Source: Streptomyces sp. CNQ-509 | GTDB lineage: Bacteria; Actinomycetota; Actinomycetes; Streptomycetales; Streptomycetaceae | Reading direction: 5' to 3' | Length of the DNA: 64,000 bases | Assembly (NCBI RefSeq): GCF_001011035.1 | Contig: NZ_CP011492.1 | Coordinates: 434,001 to 498,000, forward strand | In this document: one piece after another, positions 7,772-17,163 of the stretch | Layout: each line of letters starts with the position of its first letter | How positions within the stretch are numbered: the stretch's first letter is position 1 | Position numbers and translations under genes: made by a program | The notes under the pieces: generated by a model | Seen by the model: the letters and a program-made list of their open reading frames with translations, nothing else | Told to the model about the DNA's origin: nothing | The model's database searches: none

Positions 7772-10105
7772 ATGGATCCCTCCGCCCTCACCCGGCGTGC
7801 CCGCGCCCTGCGTGCCGCCGTGCGGAACCGGCGGGCCGACGCCACCGCGCTCCCCCGCCGCCGCGCGGAACGGGCCCGGGTGCCGGGGCTCGCGACCGGG
7901 GCCGAGGCGGTACCGGGCGGCGGCGTGATCCGCTTCGCCCGCTCCGCGCTGGAACTGCGGGTGACGACGACCGGCGCGGTGTTCTGCGGCTGGGACGGCG
8001 CGGAGCCGGAGCCGTCGTACGCACTCGCCCGCGCGCCCGAGACGGACGCGCGCGTGGAGCTCGAACCGGACGCGGCGGGCGGGGGCTGGCGGGTGGTGTC
8101 GGAGCGGGTCACGGTGGCGGTGTCGCGGCGCGGGGCGGTGGAGGTGCGTACGCCGGCGGGCGTGGTGCTGCGCCGGGAGCAGCCGCCGCGCTGGTGGGAG
8201 TCGCCGGCCGGCGCCCCGGAGGAGGACGTGCGCGAGGAGGTGCGGCGCTGGGTGCAGCGCGCCCACGTCGCCCCCGACGCCCGGTTCTTCGGCCTCGGCG
8301 GCCGCGCCGCGGGTCCCTCCCTGCCGGACGGCCGCTACCGGCTGTGGAACAGCGACCCGGGCGGCGCCTTCGCCCCCGGCGACGACCCGCTGTCCCTGAC
8401 GATGCCCGTGCAGTTCGTCGTCTCCGACGCCGGCTGCCATCTGCTGTTCCACGACAACTCCTGGGACGGCAGCGTCGAGCTGCACCGCGGTGCAGAGGGC
8501 GGGGGCTCCGGCCACGACCGGCCGGGCCGCGTCGAGATGCGCATGGCCGGCGGCCCGCTGCGCTACTGGGTGATGGCCGGCACCCCCGCCCGCGTCCTGC
8601 AGAGCTGGACGGCGCTCACCGGTGCCCCCGCCGTCCCGCCCGCCTGGGCGCTGGGCTACCAGCATGCGCGCCGGGACTTCGGCGGCGCCGAGGGCGTACG
8701 CCGCGTGGTGCGCGGCTACCGCGAGCGCGGCCTGCCGCTCGCCGCGGTGCACCTGGACATCGACCACTACGACGGCCACCGCGTCTTCACCTCCGACCCG
8801 CACCGCTTCCCCGACCTGCCCCGGCTGGCCCGCGAGCTGGCCGCCGACGGCGTGCGCATCGTCTCGGTCGTCGACCCTGGCGTGAAGGCCGAGCCGGGCT
8901 ATCCGGTGTACGACGCGGGCGTGGCCGCCGACGCCTTCGTACGGGACGCGCGCGGCCGCCCCGTACGCGGCGTGGTGTGGCCGGGCGACGCGGTCTTCCC
9001 CGACTTCACCGACCCGCGGGCGCGCAAGTGGTGGGGCGGGCTCTACGCGGAGCGGCTGCAGCAGGGCTTCACCGGCTTCTGGCACGACATGAACGAGCCC
9101 GCGTCCTTCACCGCCTTCGGCGAGAAGACGCTGCCCCGCTCGGCCCGGCACGCCCTGGAGGGCCGCGGCGGCGACCACCGCGAGGCGCACAACGTCTACG
9201 CCCTGCAGATGGCCCGCGCCGCGTACGGTGCGCTGACCGGACTGCAGCCCGACCGCCGCCCGTTCCTCTTCTCCCGCTCCGGCTGGGCGGGCCTCCAGCG
9301 CTACGGCGGCACCTGGTCGGGCGACGTGGCCACCGGCTGGCCCGGCCTGTCCGCGTCGCTGGCGCTCGTCATCGGCCTGGGCCTGTGCGGGGTGCCCTAC
9401 TCGGGCCCGGACATCGGCGGGTTCAGCGGGCGGCCGGATCCCGAGCTGTATCTGCGCTGGCTCCAGCTCGGCTCGTACCTGCCGCTGTTCCGCACCCACT
9501 GCGCGCTCGGCGCCGGACGGCGCGAGCCGTGGGAGTTCGGGCCCGAGGTGCTGGAGCACGCCGGCGCGGCGCTGCGCGAGCGGAAGCGCCTGCGCCCGTA
9601 TCTCGCGACGCTCGCCCGGCTCGCGGAACGCAGCGGCGCGCCTTTCGTCCGTCCGCTGTGGTGGTACGACCCGGCGGACCGGGCGCTGCGCGAGACGGAG
9701 GACGCCTTTCTGCTCGGCGACGCGCTGCTGGTGGCCCCGGTACTGGCCGCGGAGGCCCGCCGCCGCGCGGTGCGGCTGCCGTTGGGGCTGTGGTACGACA
9801 CGGCGACGGGCCGCGCCCTGACGGGCCCGGGCACCGTGGAGCTGGAGGCGCCGCTCGCCCGGGTGCCGGTGCTGGCCCGTGCGGGCGCGGTGCTGCCGGT
9901 GGCGGGCGCGGACGGCGGTACGGAGCTGGAGGTCTGGGCGCCGCCGCCCGGCGCCACGGGCGGCGGTGTGGTCGTACGGGACGACGGCGACGGCTGGGAG
10001 GCGCCGCGGCTGGAGCGGTACGTGACGCGGTGGGCGGGCCGGACGACGGTGCTGCGCGAGGACGGCACGGAGCCGGACCTGCCGGTGCGGGTGCGGGGCG
10101 AGTAG
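7772..10105 (+). CDS. Glycoside hydrolase family 31 protein (alpha-glucosidase type)
   Basis: Predicted retaining alpha-glycosidase of 777 residues. The GH31 nucleophile is Asp439 in WHDMNEP, and the probable acid/base is Asp518 in WSGDVATGW. The HLDIDHYDGHRVFT segment and the SGPDIGGFSG segment are standard GH31 landmarks. No signal peptide is visible, so it probably acts inside the cell on imported maltose- or isomaltose-like sugars; the exact linkage cannot be told. An in-frame GTG lies at 7745, but the ATG at 7772 gives a cleaner N-terminus. No sugar transporter or regulator gene is adjacent. Confidence 0.9.
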   Translation: MDPSALTRRARALRAAVRNRRADATALPRRRAERARVPGLATGAEAVPGGGVIRFARSALELRVTTTGAVFCGWDGAEPEPSYALARAPETDARVELEPDAAGGGWRVVSERVTVAVSRRGAVEVRTPAGVVLRREQPPRWWESPAGAPEEDVREEVRRWVQRAHVAPDARFFGLGGRAAGPSLPDGRYRLWNSDPGGAFAPGDDPLSLTMPVQFVVSDAGCHLLFHDNSWDGSVELHRGAEGGGSGHDRPGRVEMRMAGGPLRYWVMAGTPARVLQSWTALTGAPAVPPAWALGYQHARRDFGGAEGVRRVVRGYRERGLPLAAVHLDIDHYDGHRVFTSDPHRFPDLPRLARELAADGVRIVSVVDPGVKAEPGYPVYDAGVAADAFVRDARGRPVRGVVWPGDAVFPDFTDPRARKWWGGLYAERLQQGFTGFWHDMNEPASFTAFGEKTLPRSARHALEGRGGDHREAHNVYALQMARAAYGALTGLQPDRRPFLFSRSGWAGLQRYGGTWSGDVATGWPGLSASLALVIGLGLCGVPYSGPDIGGFSGRPDPELYLRWLQLGSYLPLFRTHCALGAGRREPWEFGPEVLEHAGAALRERKRLRPYLATLARLAERSGAPFVRPLWWYDPADRALRETEDAFLLGDALLVAPVLAAEARRRAVRLPLGLWYDTATGRALTGPGTVELEAPLARVPVLARAGAVLPVAGADGGTELEVWAPPPGATGGGVVVRDDGDGWEAPRLERYVTRWAGRTTVLREDGTEPDLPVRVRGE

Positions 10106-10399
10106 TGCGACCCGGATTCGCGGCGAACATGCAGGGGGGTGGTCTGGACGTCTCGGGCCTCCTCTTCGGTGCCGTCGGCCGCCTCGCCTTCGGTGAGGCA
10201 TTCGCGAGGTGCATTCGCGGAAGGTGATTGCGAGGGTAATCAGAACGAAGTCCCGGGGCGAATAACCATGAGCCACCGGAGCCGGCGACCTCGAAACTGC
10301 TCATTCCTGCGAACACATAAGGTGACTCCTTCACTACCGTGGCTGATCACAAATTGACGCTGCCCGTGCGGGTTCCCAGGCTGGAAGGAGAGGCTGGGA

Positions 10400-11656
10400 A
10401 TGGAGTGGGTCGTGAGCGATGGGCAGAGCGGACTTCCCCGGCTGCTGACGGCAGTGGAGACAGCGGCGCCGATGGACGCCGTCGATGTGGTCGCAAGGCA
10501 CCTGCGGCGGCGGTTCAATGCTACGAAGGTCTCTTTCCTCATCGTGGACCTGACAGGAAAATCGGTGGCACGGCTCTCCACCGCCGGCGAGGCGGAGAGC
10601 GGGCGGGAGACGGAGCGGATCCCCCTGGCCGGCAGCGTCTACGAGCAGGTGATCCGCACCCAGCGGCTGTATCAGGATGCCTGCGGCCGGGAACAGCGGG
10701 TGATCGTTCCGGTCACCAACCGGGGGGATGCCATCGGGCTGCTGGAGTTGCTCCTGCCGACCGATCTCGGCGAGGACGTCCTCGCCGAGATCGGGGACGC
10801 CGCCCACATCCTGGCCTACATCGTGATCGCCAACGGGCGGTTCACCGACTTCTACACCTGGGGCAAACGCTCCAGGCCTCCCAGCCTGGCTGCAGAAATC
10901 CAGTACCAGCTCCTGCCCATGTCACTGTCGTGCGAGGCTGCACAGTTCACGCTGTGCGGGAGCCTGGAGCCCTCCGAAGACCTCAGCGGCGACACCTTCG
11001 ACTACGCCCTGGACCGCGACACCTTGCACCTGTCGGTGACCGACCCCATGGGTCATAACACCGACGCCGCCTTGGCCGCCACGGTCCTGGTGGGCGCGCT
11101 GCGCGGCGCGCGCCGCGCAGGAGCCGACCTGGCCGAGCAGGCCGGCCTGGCAGACCGGGCGCTGGCCGAACACGGCCGAGGTCATGCCACGGGGCACTTG
11201 CTGCGCATCAACCTTCGCACCGGGCGGGCCCGGTTCGTCAACGCCGGCCACCCCTGGCCGCTGCGCCTGCGCGAAGGAGTCGTGGAATTGATCACCTGCG
11301 AGGTGGACCATCCTTTCGGGCTGTTCGAGCCCACGCCCCACCCCTACCGCCTTCAGGATATGGATCTGCGCCCCGGCGACCGTCTGCTCGTGTTCACCGA
11401 CGGCATGCTCGAACGGCATGCGGAGGGCGTCGACCTGCCCACCCTGCTGGAACGCACCCGGGACCTGCATCCCCGGGAGGCCGCACTGATGCTGACGTCC
11501 GCGGTCCTGGACGCCGCAGGTGGCCGGCTCGAAGACGATGCCACCGTGATGTGCCTGGACTGGCACGGCCCCCAGGAAACCCAGCGGCACGTTAGCTCCG
11601 GCGCGGACACCCGGCAGGCCTCAGCCGCCCGCACGAAGCCACAGCCCTCACCGTGA
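10400..11656 (+). CDS. SpoIIE-type PP2C serine phosphatase with N-terminal GAF-like sensor
   Basis: Predicted Ser/Thr phosphatase of the RsbU/SpoIIE group, which typically dephosphorylates anti-anti-sigma factors. Residues of about 20-150 form a GAF-like alpha/beta domain. The C-terminal phosphatase keeps all four metal-binding positions: Asp198 (LSGD), Asp215 (TDPMGH), Asp334 (FTDGMLE) and Asp379/380 (EDDATVM). The start ATG has AAGGAG about ten bases upstream. The 294 bp before it hold no gene. No anti-sigma or STAS partner is adjacent, so the target is unknown. Compare the protein at 30.4 kb, which has lost two of these residues. Confidence 0.85.
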   Translation: MEWVVSDGQSGLPRLLTAVETAAPMDAVDVVARHLRRRFNATKVSFLIVDLTGKSVARLSTAGEAESGRETERIPLAGSVYEQVIRTQRLYQDACGREQRVIVPVTNRGDAIGLLELLLPTDLGEDVLAEIGDAAHILAYIVIANGRFTDFYTWGKRSRPPSLAAEIQYQLLPMSLSCEAAQFTLCGSLEPSEDLSGDTFDYALDRDTLHLSVTDPMGHNTDAALAATVLVGALRGARRAGADLAEQAGLADRALAEHGRGHATGHLLRINLRTGRARFVNAGHPWPLRLREGVVELITCEVDHPFGLFEPTPHPYRLQDMDLRPGDRLLVFTDGMLERHAEGVDLPTLLERTRDLHPREAALMLTSAVLDAAGGRLEDDATVMCLDWHGPQETQRHVSSGADTRQASAARTKPQPSP

Positions 11657-11761
11657 CCAGGGTGCACTCGGTCAGCTCCATCTGACGTTCCGCGTAACCG
11701 AGCGGTCCCCGCCGAAGCCTTCCCCGCGCGTCTCCGGTGCGGTAGTGAGAGGGCCATGTCA

Positions 11762-12583
11762 ATGAACGCCGCCCTCGCGCGCCCACTTTCCCGGTTCGCC
11801 GTCCTGGCCGCCGCCGCGGCCCTCGCCGTCACCGCCACCGCGGCACCCCCGGCCACCGCGAAGCCGGAGCCGAAGGCTCCCAAGGAGTTCGTCGCGCTCT
11901 CCGACGTGGACCCGACGATCCTGCACGACATCCGCTACGTCACCCCGCACAACTTCACCGGCGAGCGCATCGACGGCTACCGCAAGCCGATGTGCATCCT
12001 CACCGAGGACGCCGCCCGGGCGCTGAGGAAGGCGCAGCGGGCGTTCCTCCGGGACGGCTACACCCTGAAGGTCTACGACTGCTACCGCCCGCAGCGTGCC
12101 GTGGACCAGTTCGTCACCTGGGCCGAGGACCTGGGCGACCAGCGAATGAAGGACGAGTTCTACCCGCGTGTCGACAAGTCCCGGCTCTTCGAGGACGGCT
12201 ACATCGCCGCCCGCTCCGGCCACAGCCGCGGCAGCGTCGTGGACCTCACCCTGGTGAAGCTGCCGGCCGGGAACACCCGCCCGTACGTGCCGGGCGAGCC
12301 GCTCGTCGACTGTGCGGCCCCACAGGAGGAGCGCTTCCCCGACAATTCCCTTGATATGGGCACAGGCTACGACTGCTTCGACACCCTCAGCCACACGCTG
12401 GACGAGCGGGTCCAGGGCGAGCAGCGCGCGAACCGGCTGCGGCTCAAGGACGGCCTGGAGGCCGCGGGCTTCGTGAACTACGCGTACGAGTGGTGGCACT
12501 TCGCTCTCGCGGGAGAGCCGTTCCCGGACACGTACTTCGACTTCCCGGTCCACCGCCGCTCGCTGTCCGGTAACGGTCGCTGA
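11762..12583 (+). CDS. Secreted D-alanyl-D-alanine dipeptidase (VanX/DdpX family)
   Basis: Zinc peptidase that splits D-Ala-D-Ala. In VanX systems this removes the vancomycin target precursor; in relatives it recycles wall material. A signal peptide covers about residues 1-34 (hydrophobic Ala/Val core, then Pro-rich), so this one is exported. The zinc motif S-x-H-x6-D is at 152-161 (His154, Asp161), and EWWH at 243-246 supplies the third ligand and catalytic Glu. The ATG at 11762 lies eight bases after GAGAGGG; a second ATG at 11756 lies too close to that site. There is no vanH, vanA or vanRS nearby, and the secretion signal makes wall recycling likelier than glycopeptide resistance. Confidence 0.88.
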   Translation: MNAALARPLSRFAVLAAAAALAVTATAAPPATAKPEPKAPKEFVALSDVDPTILHDIRYVTPHNFTGERIDGYRKPMCILTEDAARALRKAQRAFLRDGYTLKVYDCYRPQRAVDQFVTWAEDLGDQRMKDEFYPRVDKSRLFEDGYIAARSGHSRGSVVDLTLVKLPAGNTRPYVPGEPLVDCAAPQEERFPDNSLDMGTGYDCFDTLSHTLDERVQGEQRANRLRLKDGLEAAGFVNYAYEWWHFALAGEPFPDTYFDFPVHRRSLSGNGR

Positions 12584-12638
12584 CGGAGCGCGGCCGGCGG
12601 CGTACCGACCGAGTCCGCCCTTGTAGACTGGGCGGATT

Positions 12639-13133
12639 ATGTTCGACCACATTCGGCATCGGCCGCCGGCCACGCTCGCCAGAGAGCGTGAAATCGTCGT
12701 GGCCTGTGCTCCACTTCGCACCCGCGCCAATCTGTCCAGCATCGTCCGCACCGCGGGATGCTGCGGAATCACCAGAGTCATCGCGTGCGGTAACGCGAAA
12801 GTCGACCCCGACGTCACGCGGGACAGCACGGACCACGTCACGATCGAGGTCCGCCGGACCCTTCCCCCGGTGCTGAAGGATCTCCGCACGGCCGGTTACC
12901 GGGTCGTCGGCCTGGAGCAGACGACCAACTCCCACAATCTGCACAGCTTTTCCTTCCCCCGGAAAACGGCCCTCGCCGTCGGTAACGAGCGGCTCGGCCT
13001 CACCGAGGAGGAGTTGAAGTTCGTCGACGACTGCGTCGAGATTCCCGTCTGGGGAATGCCGCACAGCTACAATGTCGCGACCGCGACGGCGATGGCGCTC
13101 TACGAGTACTGCAAGCAATACCCAGAAGGCTGA
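12639..13133 (+). CDS. TrmH/SpoU-family RNA 2'-O-methyltransferase
   Basis: Small (164 residues) single-domain SPOUT methyltransferase predicted to methylate a ribose in tRNA or rRNA using S-adenosylmethionine. All three SpoU motifs are present: NLSSIVRTA near residue 31, ALAVGNERLGL near 111, and IPVWGMPHSYNVATATAMALYEY near the C-terminus, which forms the trefoil-knot cofactor site. There is no N-terminal RNA-binding extension. Codon third positions are noticeably less GC-rich than in flanking genes (AAT, ATT, AGA, GAA, CTT and AAA all occur). It lies just upstream of the pseudouridine synthase gene, probably in one operon. The RNA target is unknown. Confidence 0.88.
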   Translation: MFDHIRHRPPATLAREREIVVACAPLRTRANLSSIVRTAGCCGITRVIACGNAKVDPDVTRDSTDHVTIEVRRTLPPVLKDLRTAGYRVVGLEQTTNSHNLHSFSFPRKTALAVGNERLGLTEEELKFVDDCVEIPVWGMPHSYNVATATAMALYEYCKQYPEG

Positions 13134-13169
13134 TCCGGAACCCGCCCGAATTCAATGAGAGACATGCAG

Positions 13170-13961
13170 ATGACGGTGCCCAGTTGGCGGGAAGTCCGCG
13201 ACTCTTCTGTGCTGCTGGAGGACGAGTCGGTCCTGGTGCTGAACAAACCCGCCGGGATTTCCGTGATGGGTGAACGGCACGGCACCGATCTCGTGGAACT
13301 CGCCGCGGAGGCGGGAGAGCAGCTCTATCCGGCCCATCGCGTCGACAAGGTCACCTCAGGCGTCATCCTCTTCGCCAAGGACCTGGCCACGCACGGCGGC
13401 CTGACCCGGCAGTTCAACAAGCGGACCGTCGACAAGGCATATCTGGTCGTCACCGCGACCACCGGCCTGCCCGACCGGGGCACGATCGAGCTGCCGCTCG
13501 GCGTCGGGCGGAAGAACAGGGTGCGTATCGCCGCGGCGCGCGAGGCGATCCGGGCCGACGAGGCGGACGGCCGCTGGTGGGTCGCGGAGGAGGACGTACT
13601 CGACGGGAAGAATTACCCGTCGATCACCCATTTCCGGACGCTCTGGAGCGACAATGGGCACTCGGTGCTGATCGCCCGCCCGGTCACCGGCAGGCGCCAT
13701 CAGATCCGCGTCCACCTCGCCTGGATCGGCCACCCGATCCTGGGCGACCCGCTCTTCGACAAGGCCGCCGCGGCGGCTGGGCTGCGGACGCATCTGCACT
13801 CCTGGCGGCTGGGCTTCGACGCCTCCTGGCGCGACGGCAGCCGCGTCGACGTGGTCGCAGAACCGGACGGCGGCTTCTGGGAGCCGCTGGCCGGCACGCT
13901 GACCCCGGACGCGATCGACCGCCTGCTCCGCGAAGGCGCGCGGCTCCTCCGCCCGGCGTGA
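13170..13961 (+). CDS. RluA-family pseudouridine synthase
   Basis: Isomerises uridine to pseudouridine in RNA. The catalytic aspartate lies in HRVDKVTSG (RluA motif II HRLDxxTSG, with Val for Leu). Motif III is seen in ARPVTGRRHQIRVHLAWIGHPILGD. There is no S4 domain. The protein has 263 residues from the ATG at 13170, which lies eight bases after GAGAG; ATGs at 13155 and 13164 are in frame but lack a ribosome site. It follows the TrmH gene by 36 bp and shares its lower third-position GC in the first half. The pair probably acts on the same RNA or stress state; this is inference. Confidence 0.87.
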   Translation: MTVPSWREVRDSSVLLEDESVLVLNKPAGISVMGERHGTDLVELAAEAGEQLYPAHRVDKVTSGVILFAKDLATHGGLTRQFNKRTVDKAYLVVTATTGLPDRGTIELPLGVGRKNRVRIAAAREAIRADEADGRWWVAEEDVLDGKNYPSITHFRTLWSDNGHSVLIARPVTGRRHQIRVHLAWIGHPILGDPLFDKAAAAAGLRTHLHSWRLGFDASWRDGSRVDVVAEPDGGFWEPLAGTLTPDAIDRLLREGARLLRPA

Positions 13962-14265
13962 CGCGCGGTCCGGCCCCCGACCAGCGGTGTCGAAAATACA
14001 TTTGAGGCCGTCGTGTCCAGTGTCTTGACGGCCCATCAGGGCAGGTGAACACTGCCGGATGTCAGTCGGGCATCGCCGCACGACGGCCCCCGCCGCTCTG
14101 TCTCCCACCGGCGATACGCCTCGCTGACGCGCGCTCGCAGCGACGCCGGTCGGGGTGTGTACCTCTCTCCCCTGCCGGCGCTCGACGTCATGGCAACAGC
14201 CAGGGAAAAACGCACCCTTCGTCTCGGCCGGGACGGTGATCCCGGTGGTTGATCGAGGAGCCGCA
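13962..14265. other. Gene-free stretch upstream of glpF
   Basis: 304 bp with no credible gene. It contains TTGACG at 14025-14030 and, spanning it, the inverted hexamers CAGTGT (14018-14023) and ACACTG (14049-14054) separated by 25 bases. The arms flank a possible promoter for glpFK, so they could be an operator for a glycerol regulator. No matching -10 of good quality is visible. No GylR-type regulator gene is in the window. Confidence 0.3.
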
Positions 14266-15000
14266 GTGGACTATCCCAATGGGGACATCTTCGCCGGTGA
14301 AGTGATCGGCACCGCCATTCTGATCCTGTTCGGCGCGGGCGTCTGCGCCGCCGTCACCCTGGAGAAATCGAAGGCCAAAGCATCCGGCTGGGTCGTCATC
14401 GCCTTCGGGTGGGGCTTCGCCGTGCTGGCCGGCGCCTACACCGCCGCGCCGCTGTCAGGCGGGCACATCAACCCGGCCGTGACCCTCGGCGTGGCCGTCG
14501 AGAGCAACGAGAACTGGGGGAAGGTGCCGCTGTACATCGCCTCGCAGATGCTCGGCGCGATCATCGGCGCCGTCCTCGCCTGGCTCGTCTACTACGGCCA
14601 GTTCGCCCGCAACGCGAACCGCGAGACGTCCGTCGAGACACTCGGCATCTTCTCCACCCGCCCGGAGATCTACCAGCCGTGGCAGAACCTCGTCACCGAG
14701 ATCATCGCCACCGTCGGCCTCGTCCTGCCGATCCTCGCCTTCGGCCTCACCGAGGGCCTGGCCGAGTCCGGCACCCAGGTGCTCATCGTCGCGCTGCTCG
14801 TCGTCGGCATCGGCCTGTCGCTCGGCGGCCCCACGGGCTACGCCATCAACCCGGCCCGCGACCTGGGCCCCCGTATCGCCCACGCGCTGCTGCCGATACC
14901 CAACAAGGGCACCAGCGAGTGGAACTACGCCTGGATACCCGTGGCCGGCCCGCTGATCGGCGGCGTGCTGAGCGCGCTGATCTACAAACTCGCCTTCTAG
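14266..15000 (+). CDS. glpF: Glycerol uptake facilitator (aquaglyceroporin)
   Basis: Membrane channel letting glycerol cross the cell membrane by diffusion. It has 244 residues with six predicted helices. The two NPA boxes are GHINPAV at 67-72 and [11 protein letters not shown] at 193-203; the Asp after the second box is typical of glycerol-conducting members rather than water-only ones. The GTG at 14266 is preceded by GAGGAG with a 5-base gap, and upstream codons are not conserved-looking. glpK starts 15 bp after its stop, so they form an operon. A glpD gene is not adjacent. Confidence 0.92.
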   Translation: MDYPNGDIFAGEVIGTAILILFGAGVCAAVTLEKSKAKASGWVVIAFGWGFAVLAGAYTAAPLSGGHINPAVTLGVAVESNENWGKVPLYIASQMLGAIIGAVLAWLVYYGQFARNANRETSVETLGIFSTRPEIYQPWQNLVTEIIATVGLVLPILAFGLTEGLAESGTQVLIVALLVVGIGLSLGGPTGYAINPARDLGPRIAHALLPIPNKGTSEWNYAWIPVAGPLIGGVLSALIYKLAF

Positions 15001-15015
15001 CAGCAAGGGGACGTC

Positions 15016-16536
15016 ATGACGGACAAGTACGTCGCCGCCATCGACCAGGGCACCACATCGAGCCGCTGCATCGTCTTCGACCAGAACGGCGCCATCGTCG
15101 CCGTCGACCAGCGTGAGCACCGCCAGATCTTCCCCAGGCCCGGCTGGGTGGAACACGATGCCACCGAGATCTGGGCCAAGACCCAGGCCGTGGTCGCCGG
15201 GGCGCTGGCCAAGGCGGGACTGCGGGCCGACGAGCTGAGCGCCGTGGGGATCACCAACCAGCGCGAGACGACCGTGCTGTGGGACCGGGCCACCGGCAAG
15301 CCGGTGCACAACGCCATCGTCTGGCAGGACACCCGCACCGCCGCGCTGTGCACGGAACTCGGCGGCGAGGACGGCCAGGACCGCTTCCGCGACCGCACCG
15401 GGCTGCCGCTCGCCAGCTACTTCTCAGGGCCCAAGGCCGCCTGGCTGCTCGACAACGTGCCCGGCCTGCGCCGCCGCGCGGAGAACGGCGAGATCGCCTT
15501 CGGCACCGTCGACTCCTGGCTGATCTACAACCTCACCGGCGGTGTGGACGGCGGCGTCCACGTCACCGACGTCACCAACGCCTCCCGCACCATGCTGATG
15601 AACATCGAGACCCATCAGTGGGACGAGTCCATCCTGTCGGCCATGGACCTCCCGGCCGCGATGCTGCCGGAGATCCGCTCCTCCGCCGAGATCTACGGCA
15701 CCTGCACGGGACAGCTCGGCGGCGTGCCCGTGGCCTCCGCGCTGGGTGACCAGCAGGCGGCGATCTTCGGCCAGACCTGCTACGGCGTCGGCGAGGCCAA
15801 GAACACGTACGGCACGGGCAGCTTCCTGCTGCTCAACACCGGGACCCGGCCGGTGCCGTCGAAGAGCGGGCTGCTCACCACCATGGGCTACCAGATCGGC
15901 GGCGAGGCGCCCGTCTACTGCCTGGAGGGGTCCATCGCCATCACCGGGGCCCTGGTGCAGTGGTTCCGCGACCAGCTCGGCATCATCTCGGCCGCCGAGG
16001 AGATCGAGACGCTGGCGGCGAGCGTCGACGACAACGGCGGCGCGTACATCGTCCCGGCGTTCTCCGGGCTGTTCGCCCCGTACTGGCGCGGCGACGCGCG
16101 CGGCGTCGTCACCGGTCTGACCCGGTACGTCACCAAGGCGCACCTGGCACGCGCCGTGCTGGAGGCGACGAGCTGGCAGACGCGCGAGGTCGTCGACGCG
16201 ATGTACGAGGACTCGGGGGTACGGCTGACGGACCTGAAGGTGGACGGAGGGATGACCGCCAACAATCTGCTGATGCAGCACCAGGCGGACGTCCTCGGCG
16301 TGCCCGTGATGCGGCCGGTGATCTCCGAGACCACCTGCCTCGGCGCCGCCTACGCCGCGGGCCTGGCCACGGGCGTGTGGCGGGACCAGGACGAGCTGCG
16401 CTCCCACTGGAAGCGCGACACCGAGTGGACGCCGCACATGGACGAGGGCACGCGGGAACGCGAGTACCGCAACTGGCGCAAGGCCGTCGAGCGCAGCTTC
16501 GGCTGGCAGGACGACCAGGAGGCCGGCGCAGGCTGA
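15016..16536 (+). CDS. glpK: Glycerol kinase
   Basis: Phosphorylates glycerol to sn-glycerol 3-phosphate with ATP in the cytoplasm, trapping what GlpF admits. The protein has 506 residues, the normal length. It opens with the FGGY-kinase phosphate-binding motif [16 protein letters not shown] and carries the substrate region [12 protein letters not shown], the [12 protein letters not shown] segment and the C-terminal [13 protein letters not shown] segment. AAGGGG lies five bases before the ATG. The glpF-glpK order is typical of Streptomyces gyl operons, although regulator and dehydrogenase genes are missing here. Confidence 0.96.
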   Translation: MTDKYVAAIDQGTTSSRCIVFDQNGAIVAVDQREHRQIFPRPGWVEHDATEIWAKTQAVVAGALAKAGLRADELSAVGITNQRETTVLWDRATGKPVHNAIVWQDTRTAALCTELGGEDGQDRFRDRTGLPLASYFSGPKAAWLLDNVPGLRRRAENGEIAFGTVDSWLIYNLTGGVDGGVHVTDVTNASRTMLMNIETHQWDESILSAMDLPAAMLPEIRSSAEIYGTCTGQLGGVPVASALGDQQAAIFGQTCYGVGEAKNTYGTGSFLLLNTGTRPVPSKSGLLTTMGYQIGGEAPVYCLEGSIAITGALVQWFRDQLGIISAAEEIETLAASVDDNGGAYIVPAFSGLFAPYWRGDARGVVTGLTRYVTKAHLARAVLEATSWQTREVVDAMYEDSGVRLTDLKVDGGMTANNLLMQHQADVLGVPVMRPVISETTCLGAAYAAGLATGVWRDQDELRSHWKRDTEWTPHMDEGTREREYRNWRKAVERSFGWQDDQEAGAG

Positions 16537-16571
16537 CGCAGCGGCGCCGCGGCGCGGCCGTCCGCCGTCAG
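16533..16571. terminator. Inverted repeat between glpK and the convergent Roadblock gene
   Basis: CTGACG at 16533-16538 pairs with CGTCAG at 16566-16571, enclosing the self-complementary GCGGCGCCGC. It overlaps both stop codons and could end transcription from both sides. The loop is long, so this is tentative. Confidence 0.3.
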
Positions 16572-16990
16572 GACCTGCTGCCCCGCGGCGCCGCCGCCAG
16601 ATGCTCGCCGACCCGCTTGACCAGCAGCGTCATCTCGTACGCGATCTGCCCGATGTCGGCGTCCGACGCGGCCATCACCGCGAGGCAACTGCCGTCGCCC
16701 GCCGCGGTGACGAAGAGGAACGCGTCGTCCAGCTCCACGAGCGTCTGCCGTACGGATCCCGCCTCGAAGTGCGTGCCCACGCCCTTGGCCAGACCGTGGA
16801 TGCCGGAGGCGACCGCCGCCAGATGCTCGGAGTCCTCCCTGCTCACGTCCTCGGAGACACTCATCGGCAGCCCGTCGGAGGACAGCACCAGCGCCATCCG
16901 CACGCTCGCCAGCCGCCCCACCAGATCGTCGAGCAGCCAGTTCAACCGGCCCCCGGCCGGGTGCCGTCTGTTCCCACCCTGCACAACCAT
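16568..16990 (-). CDS. Roadblock/LC7-domain protein, stand-alone
   Basis: A 140-residue protein made almost entirely of one Roadblock/LC7 domain (residues about 14-120), with the LNWLLDDL and MALVLSSDGLPMS segments typical of the actinobacterial members. In Streptomyces these usually sit in conservons, operons with a sensor kinase, a DUF742 protein and a small GTPase for which Roadblock acts as a GTPase-activating partner. None of those partners is present here, so this copy is an orphan. The ATG has GGGGAAGGG upstream. Function beyond small-GTPase signalling cannot be stated. Confidence 0.85.
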   Translation of the reverse strand: MVVQGGNRRHPAGGRLNWLLDDLVGRLASVRMALVLSSDGLPMSVSEDVSREDSEHLAAVASGIHGLAKGVGTHFEAGSVRQTLVELDDAFLFVTAAGDGSCLAVMAASDADIGQIAYEMTLLVKRVGEHLAAAPRGSRS

Positions 16991-17060
16991 GCCCGCGTCC
17001 CTTCCCCAGTCGGCAGAGCCTACTACCGTCGCCCCGGCAACTCGTAGCCCCCTTCGAACG

Positions 17061-17082
17061 TTGACACATCGGAACGTGTGAA
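17061..17082. promoter_or_regulatory. Imperfect 22-bp inverted repeat in a divergent intergenic region
   Basis: TTGACACATCG and GAACGTGTGAA form arms matching at 8 of 11 positions, about 71 bp upstream of the Roadblock start and 82 bp upstream of the plus-strand small membrane gene. The left arm includes a perfect TTGACA. It could be an operator shared by the two divergent genes. Confidence 0.25.
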
Positions 17083-17163
17083 CATGGGTACCCGGGGCTT
17101 TCGTCACCCCGCGTGCGGGGCAGTGACCCCGGGCACCCGGCAGTCGAGCGGGAGAGGAACCTG

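Noticed and set aside
11762..12583. Vancomycin resistance gene
   Set aside because: The protein is VanX-like but has a signal peptide, whereas resistance VanX is cytoplasmic, and there are no vanH, vanA or vanRS genes nearby.
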